A stretch of 64,000 bases of DNA from assembly GCF_044751345.1 (NCBI RefSeq), contig NZ_JBIWXY010000001.1, positions 806,001-870,000 of the forward strand, given 5' to 3'. Source of the stretch: Methylobacillus methanolivorans (GTDB lineage: Bacteria; Pseudomonadota; Gammaproteobacteria; Burkholderiales; Methylophilaceae). Under the pieces are notes generated by a model. The model was not told where the DNA came from. It worked only from the letters and a program-made list of their open reading frames with translations, and made no database searches. Of this stretch, positions 25,128-34,530 are shown in pieces (position 1 is the first letter of the stretch; each line of letters starts with the position of its first letter). Position numbers and translations under genes: made by a program.

Positions 25128-25931
25128 ATGAAGCATAGTTTAGCGTTAATTGCAGTACTCTGGCTCACAGGCTGCGCGATTTTCGGCTCTCCAACAGAAC
25201 TGGATGAAACAAAAGGCTGGCCAGTACAGCGCATATATGCAGCTGCGACAGAAAACATGACCACCCGAGATTATGAAAAAGCTATCAAGTATTTCCAGAT
25301 TCTTGAGTCGCGCTACCCACATGGCCGCTATGCCACCCAGTCACAGCTCGAAGTCATTTACGCGCATTACAAGAAGAACGACCCTGCTGCCACCATGGCT
25401 GCGGCAGACCGCTTCATCAAGCTACACCCCAATCATCCGAATGTAGACTACGCCTATTACATGAAAGGCCTAGCCACATTTAATGAACGCGGCATCATAG
25501 AAAAACTCACCAAGCAGCAAATCAGCGACCGCGACCCAAAATCACTGCGCGAATCATTCCTGGCCCTTAAGGAACTGGTAAACCGTTTCCCCAATAGCCG
25601 CTACATCAAGGATGCTACCTTACGGATGAGCTATCTGGTGAACTCCCTCGCCGAGCATGAACTGCATGTTGCGCGTTACTACATGAAGCGCCAAGCGTAT
25701 GTTGCTGCCGCCAATCGCTGCAAATACGTGATGGAGTTCTACCCTGACACCCCACACATCGAAGAAGCCTTAGTGATTCTGATCAGCGCCTATGATGAAA
25801 TGGGCATGAATGACTTGCGCGACGATACCAAGCGCGTGCTGGCACAAAACTATCCTAACAGCCCAATGCTAGGTGCTAATGTTCCCAAAGACGAACGCGT
25901 CTGGTGGAAATTCTGGGAAAGCCTGTTTTAA
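25128..25931 (+). CDS. bamD: BamD outer-membrane assembly lipoprotein
   Basis: 267 aa. The lipoprotein signal is MKHSLALIAVLWLTGC with Cys16 lipidated. Five TPR-like repeats follow (YEKAIKYFQILESRYPHGRY, then ADRFIKLHPNHPNVDYAYYM). BamD is the essential scaffold lipoprotein of the BAM complex that inserts beta-barrels. bamB, another BAM lipoprotein, is coded only about 1.6 kb away on the other strand. A perfect bidirectional terminator follows the stop. Confidence 0.96.
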   Translation: MKHSLALIAVLWLTGCAIFGSPTELDETKGWPVQRIYAAATENMTTRDYEKAIKYFQILESRYPHGRYATQSQLEVIYAHYKKNDPAATMAAADRFIKLHPNHPNVDYAYYMKGLATFNERGIIEKLTKQQISDRDPKSLRESFLALKELVNRFPNSRYIKDATLRMSYLVNSLAEHELHVARYYMKRQAYVAAANRCKYVMEFYPDTPHIEEALVILISAYDEMGMNDLRDDTKRVLAQNYPNSPMLGANVPKDERVWWKFWESLF

Positions 25932-25951
25932 GCGACATCAGCAAAAAGTTT

Positions 25952-25988
25952 AAATAATTTGGCCGGGCAATGCCCGGCCAAATTATTT
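25952..25988. terminator. Bidirectional terminator between bamD and der
   Basis: An 18-bp perfect inverted repeat with one central base: AAATAATTTGGCCGGGCA pairs with its exact complement. The GC-rich top and A/T-rich base give a U-rich tail on both strands. It lies in the convergent gap between bamD and der and serves both. Confidence 0.92.
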
Positions 25989-26014
25989 CATGTCTCACCA
26001 TTAAGACCCATCGA

Positions 26015-27511
26015 TTACTTTTTGATTGATGGCTTTCTTACATTACGAGCATTAGCGACAACACCGGGCTTTTTCTTGACCTTGCGGCCCTGCTCTTCAT
26101 TGTTACGCGCATTCAGGGCAGCACGCTCAGCTGTCTTACGCCTACGCATACTGACGATACCCTCACCCTGCTTGCGCTCCTCTGGCTCGGCAAAAGGATT
26201 CTTGCCCTGATTGAACTGCACGCGTAGTGGCGTACCAGTTAACTGGAAGGCCTGGCGGAATACCCCAGCCAGGTAGCGGCGATAACTTTCCTTGATGCCA
26301 TCTACATGATTACCGTGTATGACCACGATAGGCGGGTTGCTACCACCCTGGTGGGCATACCTGAGCTTAGGACGTATCCCTTTGCTGATCGGCGGCTGGT
26401 GCTGCATAGTGGCATCCTCCAGCACGCGTGTAAGCTGTGGGGTAGATAGCTTGGCCATGGCAGCTTTATAGGCACCATCGACAGATCCAAACAACTCGCC
26501 CAAACCCTTTTTACGCAAGGCAGAAATATAATGGAACTTGGCGAAATCAAGGAACTGCAGTTTGCGGTCAATTTCTCGCTTGATCCACTCACGCTTGTCC
26601 TCTTCCAGGCCATCCCATTTATTCACCGCGACCACCAATGCACGACCACTATCCAGGATATAAGCTGATACATGCGCATCCTGCTCGGTAATCCCCTCCT
26701 GTGCATCAACCACCAAGATGGCAACATTCGCCTCCTCGATTGCCTGCATGGTCTTGATCACGGAAAACTTCTCAACTGCCTCAAATACTTTGCCACGCTT
26801 ACGCACACCGGCAGTATCGATAATCGTGTAATGCTTGCCGTTGCGCTCTAAATCCAGATAGATCGAGTCACGGGTAGTACCAGGCTGATCGAATGCAATC
26901 ACGCGCTCTTCGCCCAACAAGGCATTGACTAGGGTAGATTTTCCCACATTCGGGCGACCGACAATCGCCACCTTGGGCACCTGGTTTTCCTTGGTTTCTT
27001 CTTCCTCATCCGGATCAGGGAAGTTCTCCAGCGCAAGCTCTACCAGGTCACGGACACCTTCGCCATGGGCGGAGGAAATCGACAAGGGATGTCCTAAGCC
27101 CAGCTCGTGAAACTCGGCACTGGCGATGGCGCGTTGCATACCTTCTGTTTTATTGACAGCCAGCAAGATAGGCCGCTGGCTCTTGCGTAGCCGCTCAGCA
27201 ATCACTTTGTCTTGAGGAGCCAGACCATTGCGGCCATCCACCAGAAAAATCACCACATCGGCTTCATCAATCGCCAGCAATGTCTGGCGCGCCATTTCCT
27301 TGAGAATGCCACTATCGACTAATGGCTCAAAACCACCTGTATCAACAACCAAATAAGGCTTGCTGCCAACGACGCCGCGGCCATAGTGGCGATCGCGCGT
27401 TAACCCTGGCAGATCAGCAACCAAGGCATCACGGGTTTTAGTCAGCCGGTTAAACAATGTCGACTTGCCGACATTGGGCCGCCCCACGAGAACAATCGTT
27501 GGTAACATCAT
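26015..27511 (-). CDS. der: Der (EngA), double-domain ribosome-assembly GTPase
   Basis: 498 aa with two G domains, each with P-loop GRPNVGKST (near 10-18 and near 184), DTGG/DTAG G3 motifs and NKTE/NKWD G4 motifs. A KH-like C-terminal domain (QLTGTPLRVQFNQGKNPFAE) follows. A strongly basic tail ends KKKPGVVANARNVRKPSIKK. Der matures the 50S subunit and is essential in most bacteria. The ATG overlaps the bamB TGA (ATGA), so the two are coupled as in the conserved hisS-yfgM-bamB-der order. Confidence 0.96.
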   Translation of the reverse strand: MMLPTIVLVGRPNVGKSTLFNRLTKTRDALVADLPGLTRDRHYGRGVVGSKPYLVVDTGGFEPLVDSGILKEMARQTLLAIDEADVVIFLVDGRNGLAPQDKVIAERLRKSQRPILLAVNKTEGMQRAIASAEFHELGLGHPLSISSAHGEGVRDLVELALENFPDPDEEEETKENQVPKVAIVGRPNVGKSTLVNALLGEERVIAFDQPGTTRDSIYLDLERNGKHYTIIDTAGVRKRGKVFEAVEKFSVIKTMQAIEEANVAILVVDAQEGITEQDAHVSAYILDSGRALVVAVNKWDGLEEDKREWIKREIDRKLQFLDFAKFHYISALRKKGLGELFGSVDGAYKAAMAKLSTPQLTRVLEDATMQHQPPISKGIRPKLRYAHQGGSNPPIVVIHGNHVDGIKESYRRYLAGVFRQAFQLTGTPLRVQFNQGKNPFAEPEERKQGEGIVSMRRRKTAERAALNARNNEEQGRKVKKKPGVVANARNVRKPSIKK

Positions 27512-28692
27512 TGTGGAACTACTGACACTGCGTACAGGCCGCCCTTGCGGGTCTGAACCAGGAAGCCATTGGTACCAATTGCCACTGGCTGAGGCATGAT
27601 GGCACTTTTTTCTGTTTGTATTCTGGCAACGAAATTACCCTCGTCCCTATCCATGAAATGGATATAGCCCTCAACATCACCCACGGCAACCACGCCACCC
27701 ATAGGCAATGGTGCACTCAACAAGCGGTTCTTGAGATCAGGCTGGCGCCAGAAAGTACGGCCACTGGAATAATCAAGCGCAAATACAGCGCCGCTCGCAT
27801 GTGAGACGTAGACGCGCGCTTCTTCTGCACCTAAGCCGGTATAACTCGAAATATCACGATTCCAGGTTACTCGACCAGTAGTACGCTCAACAGCAGCCAC
27901 TCGACCCTGATACGCAACGGCATAAACTAGCGGGCCATCAACGACAGGCAGACTGGTAATGTCGGCAATTCGTTCCAACTCTGTGGTTCCCTTGGGCAAG
28001 GCCACCGATGCTTCCCACAATGTCTTGCCATCCTCTGCCCGCAAGGCAACAAGCTTGCCACCGGCAAACCCAGCATACACAGCACCGTCAGCGATCGTCA
28101 CGCCAGCACTGCTGCGCAAGGTCAAGGTTGGTGTTGCGCGTTCGTACACCCATTTACGCGCACCATCCTTGGCATTCAAACCAAAAATCCGGCTATCGCC
28201 ACAGCGTACCACCACCACACCGTTATCCACTTGTGGTGCGCTCAATACTTCGCTACTGACCTTGGATTTCCACAACAACTTACCGTCGAGGTTGTACGCC
28301 AGCACGTAGCCCTTGGGGGTACCGACCAGCACCAATTCGCTGCCCAAACCAACACCGCCGGTTAGCGTTTCGCCTGCATTGATTTTCCAGACCTGCTTAC
28401 CAGTGATCGCGTCAAACCTGGCAATTTCACCATCTCCACTCGCGGCATAAACCGCACCTTCAGAGGTCGCTGGCATAAAGTCTGCCAATTCTGAGTTTCC
28501 CAATTTGGCAGACCAGACGATCTTGGGCTTTAATGTCGGCTTGAAATCGACCAGTTCTGCAGGAGGGTCAACCTGGTCACGCCCGAATACTCGCTCTGAT
28601 ATATCGGTCTTGAGATCAGTGATGGTACTGCAACCGCCCACCATCAGGGCGGCGGCAACTAGCAATGAAATTGAACGCAAACTTAGCTCCAC
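27508..28692 (-). CDS. bamB: BamB outer-membrane assembly lipoprotein
   Basis: 394 aa. The lipoprotein signal is MELSLRSISLLVAAALMVGG with the Cys at 21. An eight-bladed PQQ-type beta-propeller follows, with repeated blade motifs such as GEIARFDAITGKQVWKINAG, GYVLAYNLDGKLLWKSKV and GKLVALRAEDGKTLWEASV. It binds BamA and helps barrel insertion. It lies between yfgM and der. Confidence 0.95.
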   Translation of the reverse strand: MELSLRSISLLVAAALMVGGCSTITDLKTDISERVFGRDQVDPPAELVDFKPTLKPKIVWSAKLGNSELADFMPATSEGAVYAASGDGEIARFDAITGKQVWKINAGETLTGGVGLGSELVLVGTPKGYVLAYNLDGKLLWKSKVSSEVLSAPQVDNGVVVVRCGDSRIFGLNAKDGARKWVYERATPTLTLRSSAGVTIADGAVYAGFAGGKLVALRAEDGKTLWEASVALPKGTTELERIADITSLPVVDGPLVYAVAYQGRVAAVERTTGRVTWNRDISSYTGLGAEEARVYVSHASGAVFALDYSSGRTFWRQPDLKNRLLSAPLPMGGVVAVGDVEGYIHFMDRDEGNFVARIQTEKSAIMPQPVAIGTNGFLVQTRKGGLYAVSVVPQ

Positions 28693-28712
28693 TTAATTCG
28701 CTTTATATCGGC

Positions 28713-29339
28713 TTAGCTGCCGAGTGCTTCCAGCTTGTGCTCGGTATACTTGTAGTAATCACCCTGCATATCAAGCTTGGTCAGCGCGTCTTTATAAGCG
28801 GCCTTGGCATCTTCTGTCTTGCCTTGTGCCACGAGCACATCGCCCTTGAGGTCGGCAATCAATCCTGCATACCCTGCGTCAAGCTTTTCAGACAAGGTCT
28901 TTAGTGCTGCGTCATACGCTTTTTCTTCATACTGGATAGAAGCCAGCTGCAGTGATGCAATGGCACGCACAGCGTCTTCCTTCGCATTCTTGGTTGCCCA
29001 AGTCAGTTGTGACTTGGCGCTTTCCAAATCCTGCTCCTGATAATTGAGCTTGGCGACAGCAACTGCAGCGCGGCCTGCATATGGCGTAGAGGAATATTTA
29101 TCGATCAGCTCAGCAGACAATGCACGGATCTTGGCAGCATCTTTAATATCGGTGCTGGCCATATTCTGGTATTGCACAGAAGCCGCAGCCGATTGCTGAT
29201 ACTGGTAGTACTTCCAGCCTTCGTAGCCGCCAAAGCCTACCAAGGCAACAGCTGCTATGCCAACAATGGCATTGCCATTACGCTTCCACCAGCTTTTGAG
29301 TGCATCCAGCTGATCCTGTTCTTCCAAATCGTATGCCAT
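28713..29339 (-). CDS. YfgM-like TPR membrane protein
   Basis: 208 aa. The N-terminus AYDLEEQDQLDALKSWWKRN is cytoplasmic, followed by one membrane segment (AIVGIAAVALVGFGGYEGW) and TPR-like helices in the periplasm (YAGRAAVAVAKLNYQEQDLE, then SAKSQLTWA). In E. coli YfgM works with PpiD at the Sec translocon. The position before bamB and der is the conserved one. Upstream, two ABC ATPase genes replace the usual direct contact with hisS. Confidence 0.92.
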   Translation of the reverse strand: MAYDLEEQDQLDALKSWWKRNGNAIVGIAAVALVGFGGYEGWKYYQYQQSAAASVQYQNMASTDIKDAAKIRALSAELIDKYSSTPYAGRAAVAVAKLNYQEQDLESAKSQLTWATKNAKEDAVRAIASLQLASIQYEEKAYDAALKTLSEKLDAGYAGLIADLKGDVLVAQGKTEDAKAAYKDALTKLDMQGDYYKYTEHKLEALGS

Positions 29340-29353
29340 GCTCTTTCCTAAAA

Positions 29354-30169
29354 TTACGCTGCCAAGGACTTGCGTCCAGGGATAGAATTCAACAAATTAC
29401 GGGTGTAGTCTTGGGTCGGAGTGTTGTAAATACTCTCCACTTTTCCCTGTTCTACAATGCGCCCCTTGTACATCACAGCAATATCATCCGCAATATGACG
29501 TACTACGCGCAGGTCGTGGCTGATAAAGATATAGCTCAATTCCATTTCCTGCTGCAGGCTTTTCAACAACAACAAAATCTGCGCCTGTATTGATACATCC
29601 AGGGCAGAAACTGGTTCATCACACACCACTACCTTGGGTTGCAGCACGAGTGCACGGGCAATGCCAATGCGCTGACGCTGACCGCCGGAAAACTGGTGGG
29701 GATATTTATTCATATCGGCAGCGCTCAAGCCAACTCGCTCCAGCATCTGCACGACCTTGTCTTGCTGCTCTTTTGCCGTGCCAACTTCATGGATCACCAA
29801 GCCTTCGGCGACAATATCCCGCACTTTCATGCGCGGGTTGAGTGAAGCAAATGGATCCTGGAAAATCATCTGCAAGTGCCGACGTTCTTGCCGCAGTGCA
29901 CTACCCGAAAGACCTGCCAGATTATTGCCCTGAAAAATGACTTCACCACTATCCAAGGGCTGCAATTGTAACAGACAACGCGCCAAAGTGGATTTGCCGC
30001 TACCAGACTCCCCCACTACCGCCAGCGTACTGCCTGCACGCAGCGAAACATTCACTCCATCCAACGCCTTGACCTTGGTGCTGCCAAAGCCAAAACGTCC
30101 GCTACGCTGGGTATAGGATTTATTAAGGTCGCGGGCCAGCAGGATATATTTGTCTGGTGTAGCACTCAT
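29354..30169 (-). CDS. Oligopeptide-type ABC ATPase 2 (DppF/OppF-like), no permease nearby
   Basis: 271 aa from the ATG at 30169 with AGGAG 7 bases upstream; a GTG one codon earlier is possible. Walker A is GESGSGKST, the signature SGGQRQRIGIARAL and Walker B VVVCDEPVSALD. The C-terminal YTRNLLNSIPG matches the oligopeptide-binding extension of OppF/DppF. It overlaps the preceding ATPase gene (TGATG). These ATPases normally act with two permeases and a binding protein, none of which is in the window. Confidence 0.9.
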   Translation of the reverse strand: MSATPDKYILLARDLNKSYTQRSGRFGFGSTKVKALDGVNVSLRAGSTLAVVGESGSGKSTLARCLLQLQPLDSGEVIFQGNNLAGLSGSALRQERRHLQMIFQDPFASLNPRMKVRDIVAEGLVIHEVGTAKEQQDKVVQMLERVGLSAADMNKYPHQFSGGQRQRIGIARALVLQPKVVVCDEPVSALDVSIQAQILLLLKSLQQEMELSYIFISHDLRVVRHIADDIAVMYKGRIVEQGKVESIYNTPTQDYTRNLLNSIPGRKSLAA

Positions 30170-31002
30170 CACGCAACTCCTGTGTTCAACCAGGCATAAT
30201 CGATAGGTTTGAGTGGTTTCATGCCCTCAGCATCAGGCACGCAATCAAGTAAAGCTTGGGTGTAAGGATGTTGCGGATGTTGTAGCACAGCTTGTACTGG
30301 CCCTGCCTCGACAATCTCGCCGCGGAACATGACCACCACGTTATCAGCAATGTCCGCCACCACGCCAAAATCGTGCGTGATAAACAACATACCCATATTC
30401 ATCCGCGTTTTTAGATCATCCAATAGCTTGAGTATTTGTGCCTGCACCGTCACATCCAGTGCGGTCGTCGGCTCATCGGCGATCAACATGGCAGGCTCAC
30501 AGGCAATGCTCATGGCAATCATGACACGCTGACGCTGGCCACCGGATAACTCATCCGGATAACTATTGGCACGTTCTGGCGGGATACCAACCTGTTGCAA
30601 CAAACTGGCTACGCGCGCTTTGAGCGTAGCGCCAGCGAGCTTGAGATGCTGGGTCAGGCTTTCACCTATTTGATAGCCTACGGTCAACACTGGGTTGAGC
30701 GAGGTCATGGGCTCTTGGAAAATCATGCCGATTTCCTTGCCGCGGATTTTCTGCAACTGGGCATGGCTGGCCTGCGCAATGTCACGCCCCTTGAAATGAA
30801 TGCTGCCGCTTTTCAATTGCAATTGATCTGAGAGCAAGCCCATCACCGCCAACGCAGTTAGGCTTTTACCGCTGCCCGACTCCCCCACAATACAAGTGGT
30901 CTTACCCGCTTCGAGCGCAAAAGAAACCTGTTTAACCAACGAGCGCTCCGGCTCAGCCTTGGGCGTAATAGTCAGGTTCTCAATGCGCAGCAGTTCGGTC
31001 AT
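30169..31002 (-). CDS. Oligopeptide-type ABC ATPase 1 (DppD/OppD-like), no permease nearby
   Basis: 277 aa. Walker A is GESGSGKSLT, the signature SGGQRQRVMIAMSIA and Walker B MLIADEPTTALD. The D-type extension with HPQHPYTQALLDCVPD is present, but its usual Cys-rich Fe-S region is reduced (one Cys). The ATG overlaps the hisS TGA (ATGA), so it is translated behind hisS. With ATPase 2 it would form a heterodimeric motor; the membrane partners must be coded elsewhere or missing. Confidence 0.9.
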   Translation of the reverse strand: MTELLRIENLTITPKAEPERSLVKQVSFALEAGKTTCIVGESGSGKSLTALAVMGLLSDQLQLKSGSIHFKGRDIAQASHAQLQKIRGKEIGMIFQEPMTSLNPVLTVGYQIGESLTQHLKLAGATLKARVASLLQQVGIPPERANSYPDELSGGQRQRVMIAMSIACEPAMLIADEPTTALDVTVQAQILKLLDDLKTRMNMGMLFITHDFGVVADIADNVVVMFRGEIVEAGPVQAVLQHPQHPYTQALLDCVPDAEGMKPLKPIDYAWLNTGVA

Positions 31003-32258
31003 CTATGTAATGCCTCTATCGCTTGGGACAGCGACATTCTGCGTTGCTCACCATTTTCGCGCAATGGTTTCAGGCAGACTTCATTCGCTGCCACTTCATC
31101 ATCACCCAGAATCAAGGCATAAGGTGCGCCACTCTGGTCGGCTTTTTTCATTTGTGATTTGAAGCTGCCACCGCCCGCATGCAAGTTAACACTCAAACCA
31201 GTATCCCGCAGCGCTTCCGCAACCGTTAACGCCGCTTTGCTGGCAACATCACCGACATTCACCAGATATACATCGGGGCTATTGCTTGCCTCAATACCGC
31301 ACTCTTGCATGAGCAGGAATACACGCTCCAGGCCAATGCCAAAACCACAAGCAGGAGTTTCCTTGCCACCAAGGCTTTGCACCAGACTATCGTAACGCCC
31401 ACCGCCTGCTATCGTGCCCTGGCTACCCAGCTTGCTGGTCACCCATTCGAACACGGTGCGATTGTAGTAATCCAAGCCACGTACCAAGCGCGTGTTCAAG
31501 GTCCACTTAACGCCCAATTGGTCAAGTTGGTGGGTCACGCCCGCGAAGTGAGCGCGGCTTTCCTCACCCAGGCTGTCCAACAATTTAGGTGCAGCTTCTA
31601 TCATGGCCTGCATCGCAGGGTTCTTGCTATCCAGGATACGCAAGGGGTTGGCATGCAGGCGACGCTTCGCGTCATCGTCCAGGGTATCTGCGTGTTGCTC
31701 AAAATAACGGATCAGCACTTGGCGATACTCAGCACGCTCCGCAGCATCACCAATGGTATTCAATTGCAGTTCAACTGCATCTGCCACGCCTAGCTCACTC
31801 CACAATCGGGCGAGCATGGCAATCTGCTCAGCATCGACATCAGGCCCGGTATAACCAAATGCTTCAGCACCAATTTGGTGGAATTGGCGCTGGCGGCCCT
31901 TCTGCACATTCTCATGCCGGAACATCGGGCCAATGTACCAAAGGCGCTGCGGCCCGTTGTAAGTAAGGCTATGCTCAACCACCGCACGGACACAACCCGC
32001 AGTCCCTTCTGGACGTAAGGTAAGACGATCACCATTCAGCTTGTCTTCCCAGGAGTACATTTCCTTTTCGACAATGTCGGTGTGCTCACCTACCCCTCGG
32101 ATAAAAAGCTCTGTCGGCTCCACGATAGGCAGGCGAATATTACGATAGCCATACTGGGCCAGTACACGCTGGGCAGCATCCTCCAGGCGTTGCCACAGCG
32201 CGGTATCGGCTGGGAGAATATCGTAAAAACCCTTGATGCTTTGCAACTTATCAGACAT
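30999..32258 (-). CDS. hisS: Histidyl-tRNA synthetase
   Basis: 419 aa. Class II motifs are clear: motif 2 FRHENVQKGRQRQFHQIGAE, the histidine-specific GGRYDSLVQSLGGKETPACG, and motif 3 with GFGIGLERVFLLM. A C-terminal anticodon-binding domain (SPDVYLVNVGDVASKAALTV) follows. It charges tRNA-His. The gene lies between ispG and the ABC ATPase pair in one minus-strand operon. Confidence 0.96.
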   Translation of the reverse strand: MSDKLQSIKGFYDILPADTALWQRLEDAAQRVLAQYGYRNIRLPIVEPTELFIRGVGEHTDIVEKEMYSWEDKLNGDRLTLRPEGTAGCVRAVVEHSLTYNGPQRLWYIGPMFRHENVQKGRQRQFHQIGAEAFGYTGPDVDAEQIAMLARLWSELGVADAVELQLNTIGDAAERAEYRQVLIRYFEQHADTLDDDAKRRLHANPLRILDSKNPAMQAMIEAAPKLLDSLGEESRAHFAGVTHQLDQLGVKWTLNTRLVRGLDYYNRTVFEWVTSKLGSQGTIAGGGRYDSLVQSLGGKETPACGFGIGLERVFLLMQECGIEASNSPDVYLVNVGDVASKAALTVAEALRDTGLSVNLHAGGGSFKSQMKKADQSGAPYALILGDDEVAANEVCLKPLRENGEQRRMSLSQAIEALHR

Positions 32259-32283
32259 AGATACTTAATGAATTTATAGTGTT

Positions 32284-33570
32284 CTAGATGGCTTTAACCG
32301 GGATGGTTTTCAAGCCCTTGCTGGAAACCTGCTGGCGCAAACGCCCGCCTTCGGCATAATTGACGCGGACATACTCTTCCACGATTACCTTGAAGTCATC
32401 AGCAATGGCTTCGCCCTTGAGGGTGACGGTTTTCTCGCCGTCCACATACACTGGCGCAACTGGCACTTCTCCAGTCCCTGGCAGGCTAATACCAATATTG
32501 GCAAGTTTGGATTCACCAGGACCATTCACGACACAGCCCATCACGGCCACACTCATAGTCTCAACGCCAGGGTATTGGCTACGCCAGATCGGCATCTGGT
32601 CACGCAGGTAACGCTGGATGCTTTGTGCAAGCTCCTGGAAAAAAGTTGACGTCGTACGCCCGCATCCAGGGCAAGCTGTCACCAAAGGCGTAAAAGAGCG
32701 TATACCCATGGTTTGCAAGATTTCCTGCGCGACCACGACTTCCTTGGTGCGAGGTTCGCCTGGCTCGGGTGTCAAAGACACGCGGATGGTATCGCCTATG
32801 CCATCCTGCATTAGCACGGACAATGCTGCCGTGGATGCCACAATCCCTTTAGATCCCATGCCAGCTTCAGTCAAGCCCAGGTGCAATGGATAATCACAGC
32901 GACTACCCAGATCACGATAGACCTTGATCAAGTCCTGCACCGCGCTCACCTTGCAAGAAATGATGATGCGATCACTTGGCAAGCCCAAGTCCTCTGCCTC
33001 GGCCGCATTTTCCAAGGCAGATTGAATCAGCATTTCGCGCATCAAGGCATCTGCCGTCAATGGTGCTACACGCTTGGAGTTTTCATCCATCATGCGCGCC
33101 ATCTTGGCTTGATCCAGGCTACCCCAGTTAACGCCAATACGTACTGGCTTGTTGTAATCAATCGCGGCCTTGATCATGGCAGAGAACTGCTCATCACGCT
33201 TGGAGCCTTTGCCAACATTGCCGGGGTTGATGCGATACTTTGCCAAGGCCTCGGCACAATCAGGATATTGCGCCAACAAGCGATGCCCATTGAAATGGAA
33301 ATCACCAACCAGGGGCACATTGCAGCCAAAATCATCCAGCTGACGGCGGATGCTAGACACTTGTGCAGCAGCCTCTGGCGAGTTCACGGTAATACGCACT
33401 ACTTCGGAGCCTGCACGCCACAGCTCATATACTTGCTTTACCGTCGCAGCTGCATCTGCAGTATCGGTATTGGTCATGGATTGCACCACGACCGGTGAGC
33501 TGCTGCCAACCGGCACATGGCCGATCATGACGGTCTTGGTATTTCGGCGACTGAGCGTTTGATAGTCCAA
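32284..33570 (-). CDS. ispG: IspG (GcpE), HMBPP synthase of the MEP isoprenoid pathway
   Basis: 428 aa, the long bacterial form. TIM-barrel start: VMIGHVPVGSSSPVVVQSMT. The Fe-S ligands lie in LVTACPGCGRTTS and AVMGCVVNGPGES. It reduces 2-C-methylerythritol 2,4-cyclodiphosphate to HMBPP with a 4Fe-4S cluster. It precedes hisS, and follows the rodZ-like gene by 3 bp, the common proteobacterial order. Confidence 0.96.
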   Translation of the reverse strand: MDYQTLSRRNTKTVMIGHVPVGSSSPVVVQSMTNTDTADAAATVKQVYELWRAGSEVVRITVNSPEAAAQVSSIRRQLDDFGCNVPLVGDFHFNGHRLLAQYPDCAEALAKYRINPGNVGKGSKRDEQFSAMIKAAIDYNKPVRIGVNWGSLDQAKMARMMDENSKRVAPLTADALMREMLIQSALENAAEAEDLGLPSDRIIISCKVSAVQDLIKVYRDLGSRCDYPLHLGLTEAGMGSKGIVASTAALSVLMQDGIGDTIRVSLTPEPGEPRTKEVVVAQEILQTMGIRSFTPLVTACPGCGRTTSTFFQELAQSIQRYLRDQMPIWRSQYPGVETMSVAVMGCVVNGPGESKLANIGISLPGTGEVPVAPVYVDGEKTVTLKGEAIADDFKVIVEEYVRVNYAEGGRLRQQVSSKGLKTIPVKAI

Positions 33571-33573
33571 AAC

Positions 33574-34530
33574 TTACTCCAACCTCAGCCGAGCCACATT
33601 TACCTTGGTATAAGGAGCAAGGTCAACGGGGCTATTGTTGTATTCGAGCTTGGTGCCATGAATATTGCCGACCACAATCCTGAATGGAGGCTGACCAGCA
33701 ATCATTTCCTCGCTACTCGGGGCTAGTGTTTTATTCAAGATTTGCTTGCCATTACCATCAAAAACGCTGACCCAGGTCTCTTCAGTCACAGAAAATTTAA
33801 GCCGGGAACCCTCCACCTGTGGTGAGGACTGTTGTGGTAAAGCTTGCCCCCCTTCACTGGATGAAGGTTGCGGCATAGCCGCTTGGGCAGGTGATGTTGC
33901 AGGCTCTGTCGTAGTTTGTGGTACGGCTGCCGGAACAGAAGGTGCTGCTTGCTCTGGCGCAACTGCACTTTCAGCGGACGCAGGGGATACCGGCTCTGAT
34001 GGCGCTGCATTTTCCAATGCTTGACCTTCGCTCACACTCTCCTGCTCAACGATACTAGACACCGGCGAATCTGCTAATGCCGGCGCAGCATCATGCTTCT
34101 GGAAAAAATCGACATAGAGCACCCAAGCTGCGAGCAACACTACCAGCAACACACCAAACCAGACATAAGGTCGCCATGACATACCAGGCTCACCGGAAAT
34201 CACGATATTGGCCGAGGGAATGCTAATCGCCTGGCCATCTTGGGCAGGGACATATTGGCTATAAACCCGCAACAACGGTGTAGCATCAATATTGACTAGG
34301 CGTGCATAGTTACGAATAAAACCACGCGTGATGACAGCTTCAGGCAATACCGCAAAATCATCATTTTCCAAGGCCTGCACTTGGCGCAGACTTAGACGCA
34401 GCCGGTTGGCAATATCTTCCGCCGCAAACCCAAGATTTTCCCGCGCGACCACCAATGTTGGCCCAATGCGGTCAAGATCAATTGACGCTACTTGTATATC
34501 CTGTTCAGGAGAATCGTGCTCACTCATCAT
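33574..34530 (-). CDS. rodZ: RodZ-like cell-shape protein
   Basis: 318 aa. N-terminal helix-turn-helix domain (LVVARENLGFAAEDIANRLR, LSLRQVQALENDDF), one membrane span near 140-160 (YVWFGVLLVVLLAAWVLYVD), a Pro/Ala/Ser/Glu-rich linker, and a C-terminal DUF4115 beta domain (LKFSVTEETWVSVFDGNGKQ). RodZ tethers MreB to the membrane. The start shares a base with the pilW stop (TAATG). The linker is low-complexity and variable, as in homologues. Confidence 0.9.
   Translation of the reverse strand: MMSEHDSPEQDIQVASIDLDRIGPTLVVARENLGFAAEDIANRLRLSLRQVQALENDDFAVLPEAVITRGFIRNYARLVNIDATPLLRVYSQYVPAQDGQAISIPSANIVISGEPGMSWRPYVWFGVLLVVLLAAWVLYVDFFQKHDAAPALADSPVSSIVEQESVSEGQALENAAPSEPVSPASAESAVAPEQAAPSVPAAVPQTTTEPATSPAQAAMPQPSSSEGGQALPQQSSPQVEGSRLKFSVTEETWVSVFDGNGKQILNKTLAPSSEEMIAGQPPFRIVVGNIHGTKLEYNNSPVDLAPYTKVNVARLRLE

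Noticed and set aside
25952..25988. A 37-bp near-perfect palindrome, considered as a mobile-element end
   Set aside because: It sits exactly between convergent genes, is A/T at both bases and GC at the top, and has no copy elsewhere in the window; it is a bidirectional terminator.
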